Positions 1 to 8,186 of a DNA stretch of 52,188 bases are shown here, piece after piece. The stretch lies in contig NZ_WFKJ01000017.1 of assembly GCF_009208075.1 (NCBI RefSeq), positions 1 through 52,188 of the forward strand, read 5' to 3'. The stretch is from Poseidonibacter ostreae. GTDB taxonomy: Bacteria; Campylobacterota; Campylobacteria; Campylobacterales; Arcobacteraceae. Below the pieces are notes generated by a model. The model was not told where the DNA came from. It ran no database searches and saw nothing but the letters and a program-made list of their open reading frames with translations. The stretch's first letter is position 1. Each line of letters starts with the position of its first letter. Both the position numbers and the translations under genes were made by a program.

Positions 1-2
1 AA

Positions 3-893
3 TTAAATCAAAATGTATTTAAAAATGCCTTGTTTTTATCAGTTTTAACTTCTTCAATGTTTTATATCACTATTGACAATTTTTATGCTTTTATGATTAA
101 TAATGCAATACTAGGAGCTTGTTTATCACTAATACTACCTTATTTAGAAGTTACAGCACTTAAAAATCTAGGTAAAGATAAATATGGAAAATCACGTCTT
201 TATGGTTCTATTGGTTTTATGTTAATCTCTTTAATATTAGCAAAGTTTTTAAGTGAGCCAAAAATTGCACTTCATTATTATTTAGCAACAAATGTTTTAA
301 CAGTTATTTTTGCATTATTATTACTAAAATATGATGTTCCAAGTAAAAAGAAAGAGGAGCAAAGTGAAACTTTCTCCTTTTTTAAATATTGGCCATTTTG
401 GGTAAGTTTGTTTTTCATGCAAATGAGTTTTGGAGGTTTCTATAACTTTTTTACGATTTATGAAACACAAAATGGTATAAGTTTAGAAATGACATCTTAT
501 CTTTGGTCTTTTGGTGTAGTATGTGAAATTTTAATGCTTTATTACCAAGCTCCACTTTTTAAAAACAACCTTTTAAGTATTCTAAAAATATGTGTTAGCA
601 TAACTATTTTTAGATGGTTATTATTATATTTATATCCTGATTCATTAAGTATGACTTTCTTTTCTCAAAGTTTACATGCTTTCTCTTTTGGTTTATATCA
701 TAGTGCCGTTATTATGTTTTTATATACACTTTATGAAAATAAAAAATTAGCTCAGCAATTTATGTATGGTGTAGCATATGGATTAGGTGGTTTTATAGGT
801 GCTTTAGTTGCAGGTTATGTATATGGAGAATATTTATTTATTTTTAGTGCAATCTTTGCGCTTATTTCTCTTATCTCTTTATTTTTAATTTAA
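3..893 (+). CDS. MFS transporter, HcaT/MFS_1-like, 5' end cut by window edge
   Basis: The reading frame is open to the first bases of the window, so this is the C-terminal part (about 296 residues) of a larger membrane protein. The first in-frame TTG at 30 lies inside the conserved fold and is not the true start. About nine hydrophobic segments are visible. A charged loop rich in Lys and Glu near residues 115-125 separates the two halves, and the motif YGKSRLYGSIGFM matches the RxxGS(I/V)GF region of the HcaT / nucleoside:H+ symporter-like major facilitator group. The substrate cannot be read from the sequence. The stop overlaps the convergent downstream gene by 4 bases. Confidence 0.8.
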   Translation, partial: LNQNVFKNALFLSVLTSSMFYITIDNFYAFMINNAILGACLSLILPYLEVTALKNLGKDKYGKSRLYGSIGFMLISLILAKFLSEPKIALHYYLATNVLTVIFALLLLKYDVPSKKKEEQSETFSFFKYWPFWVSLFFMQMSFGGFYNFFTIYETQNGISLEMTSYLWSFGVVCEILMLYYQAPLFKNNLLSILKICVSITIFRWLLLYLYPDSLSMTFFSQSLHAFSFGLYHSAVIMFLYTLYENKKLAQQFMYGVAYGLGGFIGALVAGYVYGEYLFIFSAIFALISLISLFLI

Positions 894-2152
894 TCATCAA
901 CTGCTCTTAATTTCTTTTCTAAATCATTAACTATATCAGATAAATCTCTAATTCTTTTTCTTTGACTCTCATCTTTTTCTTTAGAATTTAAAATACTTGA
1001 TTTTAGTTCATTCATTTCTATATCAAGCTCTTTATTTTTTTGTAATAATTGCTCTTTTTCTTTTTTTAAATCTTGCATATTATCAAGTCTATCTTTTACT
1101 TCATTTCTTTTCATTTTCATTTTTTCAAAGTAACTTTCATCAACATTATTCATTTGCATTTCATAATGATTTAATTGTCTTTCTTTAATAATATTCTTAT
1201 CTTCACACTCTTTTAATGATGTTTGTAGATTTATAATATATTTTTCATACTCTTTTATCTGTTCACTTACTTGTGTCAATTCAGATTCAAGAGTATTATT
1301 TTGAGTTCTTAATTCTAATTGTTTTTTCCTACTATCCTGTAAGTTTACAATAACTTTTTTTTTGAATTCCCTTTTTTCATTTTCATCATCAGTAGTTAAA
1401 AATCTTATGGCAATATATCCTACTATATCTTTTCCTCTTATATCATATTGAGGGAATATTGTTGCATTTACAAAATAAGGGCTTCCATCTTTTGCTTTAT
1501 TTTTAACTTTTCCTTGCCATTTATTACCAGATTGAATTGTTTTCCACATATCTTCAAAAGAAGCTTTTGGCATGTCAGGATGCCTAATCACATTATGAGG
1601 TTTTCCTAATAGTTCTGACTCTTCATATTGTGCAACTTCACAAAATATTTCATTTACGTAAGTTATATAACCTCTTAAATCTGTCTTAGAAACTATAGCA
1701 ACTTTATTTAAAGCCTCAAGGTATCTTGTCATTTCTAGTTCTTGCATAGCAACTTTTATATAACTAAACCTATCATGACATCTATTTGCTATTTTTAAAA
1801 GTAATTCTTTAGTGGAAATAGATTTAGGTATATATTCTGTAACATCATACTCAATGGCTTCAAGTAAAAGCTCTGTTTGAGTATGAATAGTATTTATCAT
1901 AAAGGGTAAGTCTTTATCAATGGCTCTAATTTTTTTTAGTAAATCAACACCATTTATCCCCGGTATATTTACATTAGCCAGAACTAAATCAATTGATTCT
2001 TTTTTCTTTTCATATAAATAAAAAGCCTCAATACCATCTGTGCATATATAAACTTTTTTTAATACCGACTGTAAAATAGTTATTAATTCTTTTCTTAATT
2101 CTTCGTTTGCTTCTACATATAAAACTGTTACTTTTGCTAAAATATTTGCCAT
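890..2152 (-). CDS. Receiver-like + Aer-type PAS + coiled-coil signalling protein
   Basis: 420 residues. Residues 1-120 have the response-regulator receiver fold (LYVEAN near 11-16, KS at 110-111), but the phosphoacceptor position in LANVNIPGINGVDLL is Asn60 instead of Asp, and the acidic pair is reduced to Glu14-Ala15. Residues about 145-260 are an Aer-like PAS domain with the signatures VIRHPDMP and a following FxDMWKTI stretch, which in relatives bind FAD or sense redox or energy state. Residues 265-420 are a long coiled coil rich in Glu, Lys and Gln. There is no kinase, HTH, GGDEF or methyl-accepting tail, so the output is probably protein-protein interaction. The phosphorylation-independent role is inference. 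Confidence 0.8.
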   Translation of the reverse strand: MANILAKVTVLYVEANEELRKELITILQSVLKKVYICTDGIEAFYLYEKKKESIDLVLANVNIPGINGVDLLKKIRAIDKDLPFMINTIHTQTELLLEAIEYDVTEYIPKSISTKELLLKIANRCHDRFSYIKVAMQELEMTRYLEALNKVAIVSKTDLRGYITYVNEIFCEVAQYEESELLGKPHNVIRHPDMPKASFEDMWKTIQSGNKWQGKVKNKAKDGSPYFVNATIFPQYDIRGKDIVGYIAIRFLTTDDENEKREFKKKVIVNLQDSRKKQLELRTQNNTLESELTQVSEQIKEYEKYIINLQTSLKECEDKNIIKERQLNHYEMQMNNVDESYFEKMKMKRNEVKDRLDNMQDLKKEKEQLLQKNKELDIEMNELKSSILNSKEKDESQRKRIRDLSDIVNDLEKKLRAVDD

Positions 2153-2178
2153 AAATATTTCCTTTTAACACTTATGTT

Positions 2179-2919
2179 TTAAATAATATTATAAACGATT
2201 TCTGTTTTTAACTTCTGTTTTTTAATTTCACTTATACTTAAATTATTAACTTCTAGATTCATTAAATCTTCAATTGTTTTAATATTATTTTTTGATGCAC
2301 TATTTAATATTATACCTCTATATGCCTTAGCCCAATGACTCACAACCTTTCCGTCTTTAATAAACTTCATAGTTGTATATGGTTTACTCAATTTATAAAA
2401 CTTCTCATAAAAACCTGCACGTAAATCTAAAATGTCATCATCTTTTAAATACTCATCTAAAGCTTTTGTAAAATGTTCTTTATAAAAAACTTCCACAGCA
2501 AGCTTATCAAGTTTTTCTCCTTGCTTTAATTTATAATCAGGAAGCCCTATATCTCCAGCTAGTAAAGGACCAAAAAGATTTGAAAAAATTATGACGTTTT
2601 TATCTATGTATTCCTTTTCTGACTTTAATAATTCTTCATATTTTACATAATCATATGCAACACCATCATATCTTTGGATGACTTTTTTAGTATTTCTTTT
2701 AAAAATATCACTTGAATAATAATCAATAATATCTTGTTTTTTTGTACCTAGTAACTTTGCTATTTCATCATTACTTGCATTATTTATAAAAGATTGATAT
2801 TTATTAATCATCTCTTCTCTATATTTAAATAGTTCTGGAAAAATAAAACTTTTTTCAGTAAATTTTTCATCATTACCATCTTTATATTTTGCCTCACTTG
2901 GTGAAAATAGTATCTTCAT
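2179..2919 (-). CDS. yaaA: YaaA family peroxide-stress protein (UPF0246)
   Basis: 246 residues starting MKILFSPSEAK, the hallmark N-terminus of the YaaA/UPF0246 family. Other family blocks visible are the YDGVAYD stretch near residue 84, SNLFGPLLAGD near 113 and the LRAGFYEKFY region near 166. In E. coli YaaA limits free iron and oxidative DNA damage during hydrogen peroxide stress; that role is known for the family and inferred here. The protein is cytosolic, with no signal peptide. It lies 8 bases downstream of the YchJ-like gene on the same strand, so the two are probably co-transcribed. Confidence 0.9.
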   Translation of the reverse strand: MKILFSPSEAKYKDGNDEKFTEKSFIFPELFKYREEMINKYQSFINNASNDEIAKLLGTKKQDIIDYYSSDIFKRNTKKVIQRYDGVAYDYVKYEELLKSEKEYIDKNVIIFSNLFGPLLAGDIGLPDYKLKQGEKLDKLAVEVFYKEHFTKALDEYLKDDDILDLRAGFYEKFYKLSKPYTTMKFIKDGKVVSHWAKAYRGIILNSASKNNIKTIEDLMNLEVNNLSISEIKKQKLKTEIVYNII

Positions 2920-2927
2920 TCTTTTCC

Positions 2928-3341
2928 TTATTCTGTAAAAGTTCCATCAACATAGAACCATTTATTATTAACTTTTAAAAATCTACTATTTTCTGTGAAA
3001 GAAGCATCTAAATTACCTTGTTTTAAAGTTGCCCTAAACTTCACAAAACTCTCATCTTTTCCTTCAATTGTCTCAAATATTTCTAGTTTTATAAAATCTG
3101 TATAATCACTAAAGTTAGTAATATCTTTCTTCCAGCTTTCAGTACTTAAAGTATAATCTTGATTTTCTTTATGTGTGGTTTTTATTATATAGTTTGCATC
3201 ATTTAAAATATATGCTGTGAATCTAGACCGCATTAACTGCTCAGCTGTTTTAGGGTTTACTCCATCATGAAATACTTTACAACATTTTTTATATTTTTTT
3301 AATGATCCGCAGGGACACTCATTATTTGGAGGGATTTTCAA
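2928..3341 (-). CDS. YchJ family SEC-C motif protein
   Basis: 137 residues. The N-terminus carries a SEC-C zinc motif, CPCGSLKKYKKCC (Cys9, Cys11, Cys20, Cys21), the same zinc-binding element found at the C-terminus of SecA. It is followed by the MRSRFTAYIL block and an NTF2-like fold (residues 30-137), as in E. coli YchJ (UPF0225). The function of the family is not established. It lies directly upstream of yaaA on the minus strand with an 8-base gap, which suggests a two-gene operon. Confidence 0.88.
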   Translation of the reverse strand: MKIPPNNECPCGSLKKYKKCCKVFHDGVNPKTAEQLMRSRFTAYILNDANYIIKTTHKENQDYTLSTESWKKDITNFSDYTDFIKLEIFETIEGKDESFVKFRATLKQGNLDASFTENSRFLKVNNKWFYVDGTFTE

Positions 3342-3420
3342 AGTAAGACTCCTAAAATAGTTTAGGAAATGTTAGCATAAATTGAGTAAAAAACCTAAGT
3401 AGACTTATGTCTACAAAGAT

Positions 3421-3915
3421 TTATTTTTTTGCTTTTTCTAATTCTTTTAATTCAGCTTTTTTTGCTTTCTTAGATTTTTTTGCTTTTTTATCAGTTTTCT
3501 TTTTTGCTTTAGCTTTTGTTTTTACATCTGTTTTTTTAGCTTTTGCTTTTTTGTTAATCTCTTTCTTTTTAGTTTTTAATTCTTCTTTTGTAATTCCAGA
3601 TTTTTTAGCTTTAGAAATTTTAGATTTTCTTTTATCTTCTACTTTTGAAATCTTCTTTTTTTCAGCCATTTTTGCTTTTGAAACTGTTTTATTTCCTTTA
3701 ACATTTGAAATAATACCAGGTCCAAAACCTTTAATATTTTTTAAATCATCAGCACTTTTAATCTTATTTGATTTTCTATACTTGATTATTTGGTCAGCTT
3801 TAACTGGTCCAATACCCTTAATACTCATTAGTTCATCTTTAGATGCTGTTTGTAAGTTTACAGCTGCAAACATAAATGAAACACTTAACATTAGCAATAC
3901 AATAATTTTCTTCAT
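3421..3915 (-). CDS. Secreted ComEA-like helix-hairpin-helix protein with Lys/Ala-rich tail
   Basis: 164 residues. A Sec signal peptide (residues 1-17, ending FMFAA) precedes a ComEA-type double helix-hairpin-helix domain (about 18-75) with the repeats IKGIGPVKADQII and IKGFGPGI, which bind the DNA backbone. From about residue 76 the protein is an extremely basic, low-complexity Lys/Ala tail resembling the C-termini of histone H1-like proteins. ComEA proteins bind incoming DNA in the periplasm during natural transformation, so a role in DNA uptake is reasonable. The long basic tail is not typical of that family. No other competence gene is adjacent. The start is supported by AAGGAAAG upstream. 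Confidence 0.82.
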   Translation of the reverse strand: MKKIIVLLMLSVSFMFAAVNLQTASKDELMSIKGIGPVKADQIIKYRKSNKIKSADDLKNIKGFGPGIISNVKGNKTVSKAKMAEKKKISKVEDKRKSKISKAKKSGITKEELKTKKKEINKKAKAKKTDVKTKAKAKKKTDKKAKKSKKAKKAELKELEKAKK

Positions 3916-3942
3916 TTTCTTTCCTTGTAAATAATTTAATTT

Positions 3943-3948
3943 ATTATA
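3943..3948 (-). promoter_or_regulatory. -10 box of the ComEA-like gene
   Basis: TATAAT on the minus strand, about 30 bases upstream of the start at 3915, in an AT-rich stretch and followed by an AAGGAAAG ribosome site. No clear TTGACA -35 is seen, which is common in epsilonproteobacterial sigma-70 promoters. Confidence 0.5.
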
Positions 3949-4008
3949 TCTAATTTGTATTAAAATATAATATTTTATCTTATTTTGTAATCATGTAGAA
4001 ATTGTGAA

Positions 4009-4428
4009 TTATTTAATTTCTTTGTATTTTCCTACTTTTGCTTTTCTTTTAATTTCACGTTCTATTAAATATTGTGAGTAAGCATAATCTTTTGCTTTTA
4101 TTGACATCTCTTGACTTTGACAACTTGGACAATAAAAAAATACTCTTGAATTATATTTATTTTCATCATATACTAATAAATCTTCGCATTTTGAGCATTT
4201 ACTATGAAGTGTTTGAACATTTTCTTTATCCCATTGCCAATACCATGAGTTTTGAGTGTTTAATAGGTTATCTTTTGTATAATTATGATAATCTTTTTCT
4301 CTAAAAAATATATAACATATATAAAGTGTTAGAAATAGAGAAATTAATAGAGAAATTAATAGAGTATAAATAATAAATGAATCAGAGATTTTAAATCCTA
4401 AAGTAATTTCTGAAATTATACTATAGAG
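4009..4428 (-). pseudogene. Zinc-ribbon membrane ORF without a standard start codon
   Basis: An open frame of 139 codons that contains no ATG, GTG or TTG before residue 110. Its translation looks coherent: a hydrophobic helix (about residues 17-45) containing the repeat LLISLLISLF, a polar segment with SWYWQWDKEN, then a zinc ribbon with KCSKC and YCPSC about 24 residues apart, and a basic C-terminus ending KVGKYKEIK. An in-frame ATT at 4416 could only serve as a rare start and has no clear ribosome site. Either the 5' end has been lost or a non-canonical start is used. The hydrophobic segment is encoded in part by a 12-base tandem repeat near 4334-4358. I do not recognise a named family. Confidence 0.55.
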
Positions 4429-4456
4429 TTATAAATATACAATTTAAAGGAAGTAA

Positions 4457-4855
4457 ATGTTAAACCAAATACCACTACAACTAATTTCAAATTTTGCATC
4501 TATTATTATAATTGCTGTCTTATTTTACAGATATATGCAATATAAAAAGAATATGGATGTAATCAAAGGTTTAGAAAAACTAAAGATTAGCGATGAATTA
4601 AGCCAAGAAGATATACTATTTATCAAAAATAATGAAGATGAGTATAAATTAAAATTAATAAAAACAGAAAGCCTTATTAAATTTGCTAAACCTTTGTTTA
4701 TTTTAATAGTTGGTCTAATTTTTATTGCATTTCCATTTGCAGAAGCATTAATACATTTAAATGTTGTAGTTGTTGCATTTATATTTATGCAAATAGATAA
4801 AATTCATAAAACAAATATTTATGGATTATTATATAAATTAAAGAAAGAAAGCTAA
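4457..4855 (+). CDS. Hypothetical membrane protein
   Basis: 132 residues, preceded by AAAGGAAG. One hydrophobic helix lies near residues 8-24. A charged cytoplasmic segment (about 28-75) follows, and two further helices lie at about 78-97 and 100-115 before a short basic tail. I do not recognise a family. It ends at a bidirectional hairpin shared with the convergent Crp/Fnr gene, so it is probably monocistronic. Confidence 0.7.
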   Translation: MLNQIPLQLISNFASIIIIAVLFYRYMQYKKNMDVIKGLEKLKISDELSQEDILFIKNNEDEYKLKLIKTESLIKFAKPLFILIVGLIFIAFPFAEALIHLNVVVVAFIFMQIDKIHKTNIYGLLYKLKKES

Positions 4856-4863
4856 GCTTTCTT
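4845..4863. terminator. Bidirectional hairpin between convergent genes
   Basis: An 8-bp stem (AAGAAAGC-type arms, 3-base loop) spans the stop of the upstream membrane protein gene and lies against the stop of the convergent Crp/Fnr gene. Short T-runs exist on both sides, so it can serve both strands. Confidence 0.55.
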
Positions 4864-4864
4864 C

Positions 4865-5512
4865 TTAATCATGTATTAGATATTTTAAATTCTCATGATC
4901 TAATATTTTTATATAACCCTTTTCATTTTGTATTATTCCATCTTTTTTTAATTTAGAAATTTTTCTTGAAAAAGTCTCAGGAGTGATATTTAAGATTTGA
5001 GCAATTTTTACTTGCTTTAAATTTATTAAGATTGATTCATTATCTAATAAGAACTTAGCAATTTTCTCACTACTATTTGAGCTAATATTATATGAAATAA
5101 AACTCTCTAATGCTTTGATTTTTTTTGTTAAAGATTTTATAAAGAACATCGCAATTTCTGGTTTCAATAAAAATTCTGACTTAAACTTTTCATAATCAAT
5201 CAATAAAACTTCTGCATCAGTTTCAAAAGCACAATTTGCTGGAAATTTTGCTTCATCATAGTTAGCAATCTCTGCTATTAATGAGGGTGCCATTAAATTA
5301 TGAATAATAACTTCATTATCTTTATGATCATGTGTATAAAGTTTTACAACACCTTTAATTAATAAGTGTAAAAACTTTGGATGATCGCCTTTATAAAACA
5401 GTATCTCATTTTTGTTATAACGTTTTTTTATTGATATTTCTTTTAATCTTAATAAATCCTCTTTTTTTAAAAAACTAAAAAAATAATAATCTTCTAATCC
5501 ATTTATTTCCAT
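4865..5512 (-). CDS. Crp/Fnr family transcriptional regulator
   Basis: 215 residues. Residues about 10-130 form the cyclic-nucleotide-binding-like beta barrel (KGDHPKFLHLLIKGVVKLY) and residues about 150-210 a winged helix with the recognition segment ITPETFSRKISKLKKDG. There is a single Cys, so it cannot carry the FNR [4Fe-4S] cluster. It is closer to the DNR/NssR type, some of which sense NO or related signals. It is divergent from a YgbA-like gene, with an FNR-type palindrome in the shared 124-base gap. Control of that neighbour and of itself is inferred. Confidence 0.88.
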   Translation of the reverse strand: MEINGLEDYYFFSFLKKEDLLRLKEISIKKRYNKNEILFYKGDHPKFLHLLIKGVVKLYTHDHKDNEVIIHNLMAPSLIAEIANYDEAKFPANCAFETDAEVLLIDYEKFKSEFLLKPEIAMFFIKSLTKKIKALESFISYNISSNSSEKIAKFLLDNESILINLKQVKIAQILNITPETFSRKISKLKKDGIIQNEKGYIKILDHENLKYLIHD

Positions 5513-5530
5513 ATTTACTCTCTTTTATTA

Positions 5531-5544
5531 TTGACTAAAATCAA
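5531..5544. promoter_or_regulatory. FNR/CRP-type operator (TTGA-N6-TCAA)
   Basis: A perfect TTGACTAAAATCAA palindrome lies between the divergent Crp/Fnr gene (start 5512) and the YgbA-like gene (start 5637). The half-sites match the canonical TTGA/TCAA of FNR-like regulators exactly. It is 18 bases upstream of the regulator start and 92 bases upstream of the other start. Confidence 0.7.
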
Positions 5545-5636
5545 TGTTTATATACGTATTTTATGTAAAAATATTAAAAACTAATTTAAATAAGACAATA
5601 TTTGCCTTAAATATCAAAATAAAGGTATTATTCACT

Positions 5637-5984
5637 ATGACAACAGAAAAATTTGAAATAGAAATCAATACTTTAAAAAGATTTTTTGAAGTATACTGTA
5701 ATGACAAACATGAAAACCAAATTCAAAAAACTGTAAACCTTGAGTACAAAAATGAAAAGTTTAGTATTGACTTATCACTTTGTCAAGAGTGCCATGAAGC
5801 TATAAATTACTCTTTTGAACGTTTAGATCAATGTCCACATGATATAAAACCTAGATGTAGAACTTGTCCATCTCCTTGTTATGAAAAATCAAGATGGAAA
5901 AATATTGCAAAAGTAATGAAATATGCTGCAATTAAACTAAGTCTTACAAAAATGAAAAATAAAATTAAGAATATATTTTCTTAA
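5637..5984 (+). CDS. YgbA-like protein (nitrous oxide-stimulated promoter family)
   Basis: 115 residues from ATG at 5637, chosen because AAAGG lies just upstream and the longer in-frame extension reads as non-family sequence. The signature is a cluster of cysteines: LCQECHEAINYSFERLDQCP followed by CRTCPSPCY, as in the PF11756 family that includes E. coli YgbA. YgbA belongs to the nitrosative-stress response there. The pairing with a Crp/Fnr regulator and an FNR-type box supports a nitrogen-oxide or low-oxygen role (inference). Six or more Cys residues could bind metal or a cluster. The gene ends 13 bases before convergent ung. Confidence 0.8.
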   Translation: MTTEKFEIEINTLKRFFEVYCNDKHENQIQKTVNLEYKNEKFSIDLSLCQECHEAINYSFERLDQCPHDIKPRCRTCPSPCYEKSRWKNIAKVMKYAAIKLSLTKMKNKIKNIFS

Positions 5985-5996
5985 TTCTTTATTTTT

Positions 5997-6659
5997 TCAC
6001 CATTTAACCTCAGCTTTTCCTAATTGCTTTAGAATATCATTTGTTTTTGAAAAATGCTTACAGCCAAAAAAGCCTCGATAAGAAGATAAGGGACTTGGAT
6101 GAACACCTTTAATTATGTGATGCTTACTAATATCAATCATCTTCTCTTTTTTTATAGCGCTTGCTCCCCATAATATAAAAACTATATCTTTAGTATTAGA
6201 AGAAATAAACTTTATTAAATTATCTGTAAATTTTTCCCATCCTAATTTATGGTGAGATTTTGCCTTTGCTTCTTCTACTGTTAAAATTGCATTTATTAAT
6301 AATACTCCATCTTTTGCCCATGAGTTTAAATCTCCATCTTCACATATAGACTTTCTATTTAAGTCTGATTCAATCTCTTTTAATATATTTCTCATTGATG
6401 GTGGATTTTTTACAGAACTTGGAGTTGAAAAAGCTAAACCTTGAGCTTGTCCTTTTGCATGATATGGGTCTTGTCCTAAAAGTATAACTTTCAAGTTTGA
6501 TATTGGTGTTAAATCAAAGGCATTGAAAATCTTCTCTTTAGGAGGAAAAACTGTAGTTGTATTATATGCATTATCAATACTTATCATTAAGTTTTTATAA
6601 TACTCTTTTGATTCTTCTTCTTTAAAAAAGTCTTGCCATGTAATTTCTTCTTTACTCAT
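5997..6659 (-). CDS. ung: Uracil-DNA glycosylase, family 1
   Basis: 220 residues, normal length. Visible family motifs are the water-activating GQDPYH motif near residue 62, the uracil-binding NPPSMRNI region, the LLINAILTVEEAKAKSHHK segment and the minor-groove loop HPSPLSSYRGFFGCKHF near 185. It removes uracil from DNA to start base-excision repair. The start codon overlaps the stop of the upstream aldehyde dehydrogenase gene (TAATG), indicating translational coupling. Confidence 0.97.
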   Translation of the reverse strand: MSKEEITWQDFFKEEESKEYYKNLMISIDNAYNTTTVFPPKEKIFNAFDLTPISNLKVILLGQDPYHAKGQAQGLAFSTPSSVKNPPSMRNILKEIESDLNRKSICEDGDLNSWAKDGVLLINAILTVEEAKAKSHHKLGWEKFTDNLIKFISSNTKDIVFILWGASAIKKEKMIDISKHHIIKGVHPSPLSSYRGFFGCKHFSKTNDILKQLGKAEVKW

Positions 6660-8044
6660 TATAATACCTTTGATTTTATAACCATTAGTTTTTCTTTACT
6701 CATTTCATCCATAGAGTTAATAATTCCTCCTAATCCTAAACCAGACTCTTTAGCTCCACCAAAAGGCATCCAATCAACTCTAAATGCTGTATGGTCATTT
6801 ATCATAACTGCAGTTGCATTTAAGTTCTTTACAGCCATTAATGCAGTATCCAAATCTTTTGTAAATACAGCAGCTTGAAATGATACATCTAAAGAGTTTG
6901 CTCTTTTAATTGCTTCATCTATATGTGAATATGAATAGATACAAACAACAGGAGCAAAGACTTCTAGTTTAGAAACTTTTGATTTATCACTAGGATTTAA
7001 AAGAACTGTTGGTTCATAACAAGTATTAGATATTCTTTTCCCACCAGTACATACTTTTGCACCCTCTTTTATAGCTTCATTTACCCACTGTTCAACTCTA
7101 TTAACTTCATTTTTATTAATTAAAGGTCCTACTTGGGTTTTCTTATCTAATTGATTTCCTACTATTAACTTTGAAGCAGAATCACTAAGTTTATTTGTTA
7201 CCTCTTCGATTATAGATTCATGAACATATACTCTTTGAACTGAGACACAAACTTGACCTGCATGATAAAAACCACCTTTTGATAACTCAGGAATTAACTC
7301 ATCAATATTTGCATCAGCTTCTACAATAACAGGTGCAACTCCTCCATGCTCTAAAGCAACTCTTGTACCATTTGCAACTTTAGAGTTTAAATACCAACCA
7401 ACTTTTCCAGAGCCTATAAATGTTAAAAAATCTATTTTAGAACTTGAAGCTAAAAGTTCCGCATCTTCTTTACTACAAACTACAGTCTGAGCCCAGCCTT
7501 TTGGCAAACCAGCTTCTTCTAAAATCTCTATTAGTTTAATTGCTGACATTGGTGTTGCACTCGCTGGTTTTATAATCACGGAGCATCCAACAGCAATTGC
7601 AGGTATAACTTGATGAACTGCTAAATTAAAAGGATGATTAAAAGCAGAAATAGCAGCAACTACACCAATTGGTTCTTTAAAGGTATATGCCATTCTATTT
7701 GCAGAGCTTAAAGTATGTCCCATAGCTACTTCTTTACCTTCATAAGAACCTAAGTGTTCAATTGCTAACTTAACGCCATTAATAGCTCTTTGAATTTCAA
7801 CTTTAGAATCTATATATGGTTTTCCACCTTCACTTGCACAAAGAAGCGTAAGTTCTTCTATTTGAGAACTCATAATTTTTACTACATTTTCTAAAATTTC
7901 CACTCTTTTGTATTTTGCTATTTGATTATTTTCAAATGTTTCATGAGCTAAATCTATTGCAGTTTTTACTTCTTGTGTTGAATTAAAAGTTACCTTTCCT
8001 ACAATTTCTTCATTATATGGTGAAGTTACATCAAGTGTACTCAT
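6659..8044 (-). CDS. NAD(P)-dependent aldehyde dehydrogenase family protein
   Basis: 461 residues from ATG at 8044, preferred over the ATG 27 bases upstream because AAAAGGAAA precedes it at good spacing. Catalytic features of the ALDH superfamily are visible: oxyanion Asn136 in SAFNHPFN, the cofactor-loop GSGKVGW, general base Glu232 in LEHGG, and nucleophile Cys266 in AGQVCVSVQRVYVH. The substrate cannot be assigned; the closest family resemblance is to lactaldehyde or semialdehyde-type enzymes. It is coupled by a 1-base overlap to ung downstream, an unusual functional pairing. Confidence 0.9.
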   Translation of the reverse strand: MSTLDVTSPYNEEIVGKVTFNSTQEVKTAIDLAHETFENNQIAKYKRVEILENVVKIMSSQIEELTLLCASEGGKPYIDSKVEIQRAINGVKLAIEHLGSYEGKEVAMGHTLSSANRMAYTFKEPIGVVAAISAFNHPFNLAVHQVIPAIAVGCSVIIKPASATPMSAIKLIEILEEAGLPKGWAQTVVCSKEDAELLASSSKIDFLTFIGSGKVGWYLNSKVANGTRVALEHGGVAPVIVEADANIDELIPELSKGGFYHAGQVCVSVQRVYVHESIIEEVTNKLSDSASKLIVGNQLDKKTQVGPLINKNEVNRVEQWVNEAIKEGAKVCTGGKRISNTCYEPTVLLNPSDKSKVSKLEVFAPVVCIYSYSHIDEAIKRANSLDVSFQAAVFTKDLDTALMAVKNLNATAVMINDHTAFRVDWMPFGGAKESGLGLGGIINSMDEMSKEKLMVIKSKVL

Positions 8045-8186
8045 ATATTTTCCTTTTATTATAAAACTCATTTTAAATAATATTATATTTCAACACTACT
8101 TAATCTACTAAACTTTCCAAATAACTATTTATATTATGTTAAACAAAATTTAACTAATATGGGGACAATTAAACAAAAGGTTAAGC

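Noticed and set aside
3407-3934. Long plus-strand ORF of about 175 codons rich in Phe
   Set aside because: It is the complement of the Lys-rich ComEA-like gene; the minus strand has the signal peptide, HhH motifs and ribosome site.
4334-4358. Tandem repeat as a CRISPR or other repeat array
   Set aside because: It has only two copies of 12 bases inside an ORF, so it is a local duplication. No CRISPR-like spaced repeats were found anywhere in the window.
5544-5636. Longer N-terminus for the YgbA-like protein
   Set aside because: The 31 extra residues do not resemble the family, and the reading would start within the FNR-type box, whereas ATG at 5637 has a ribosome site.
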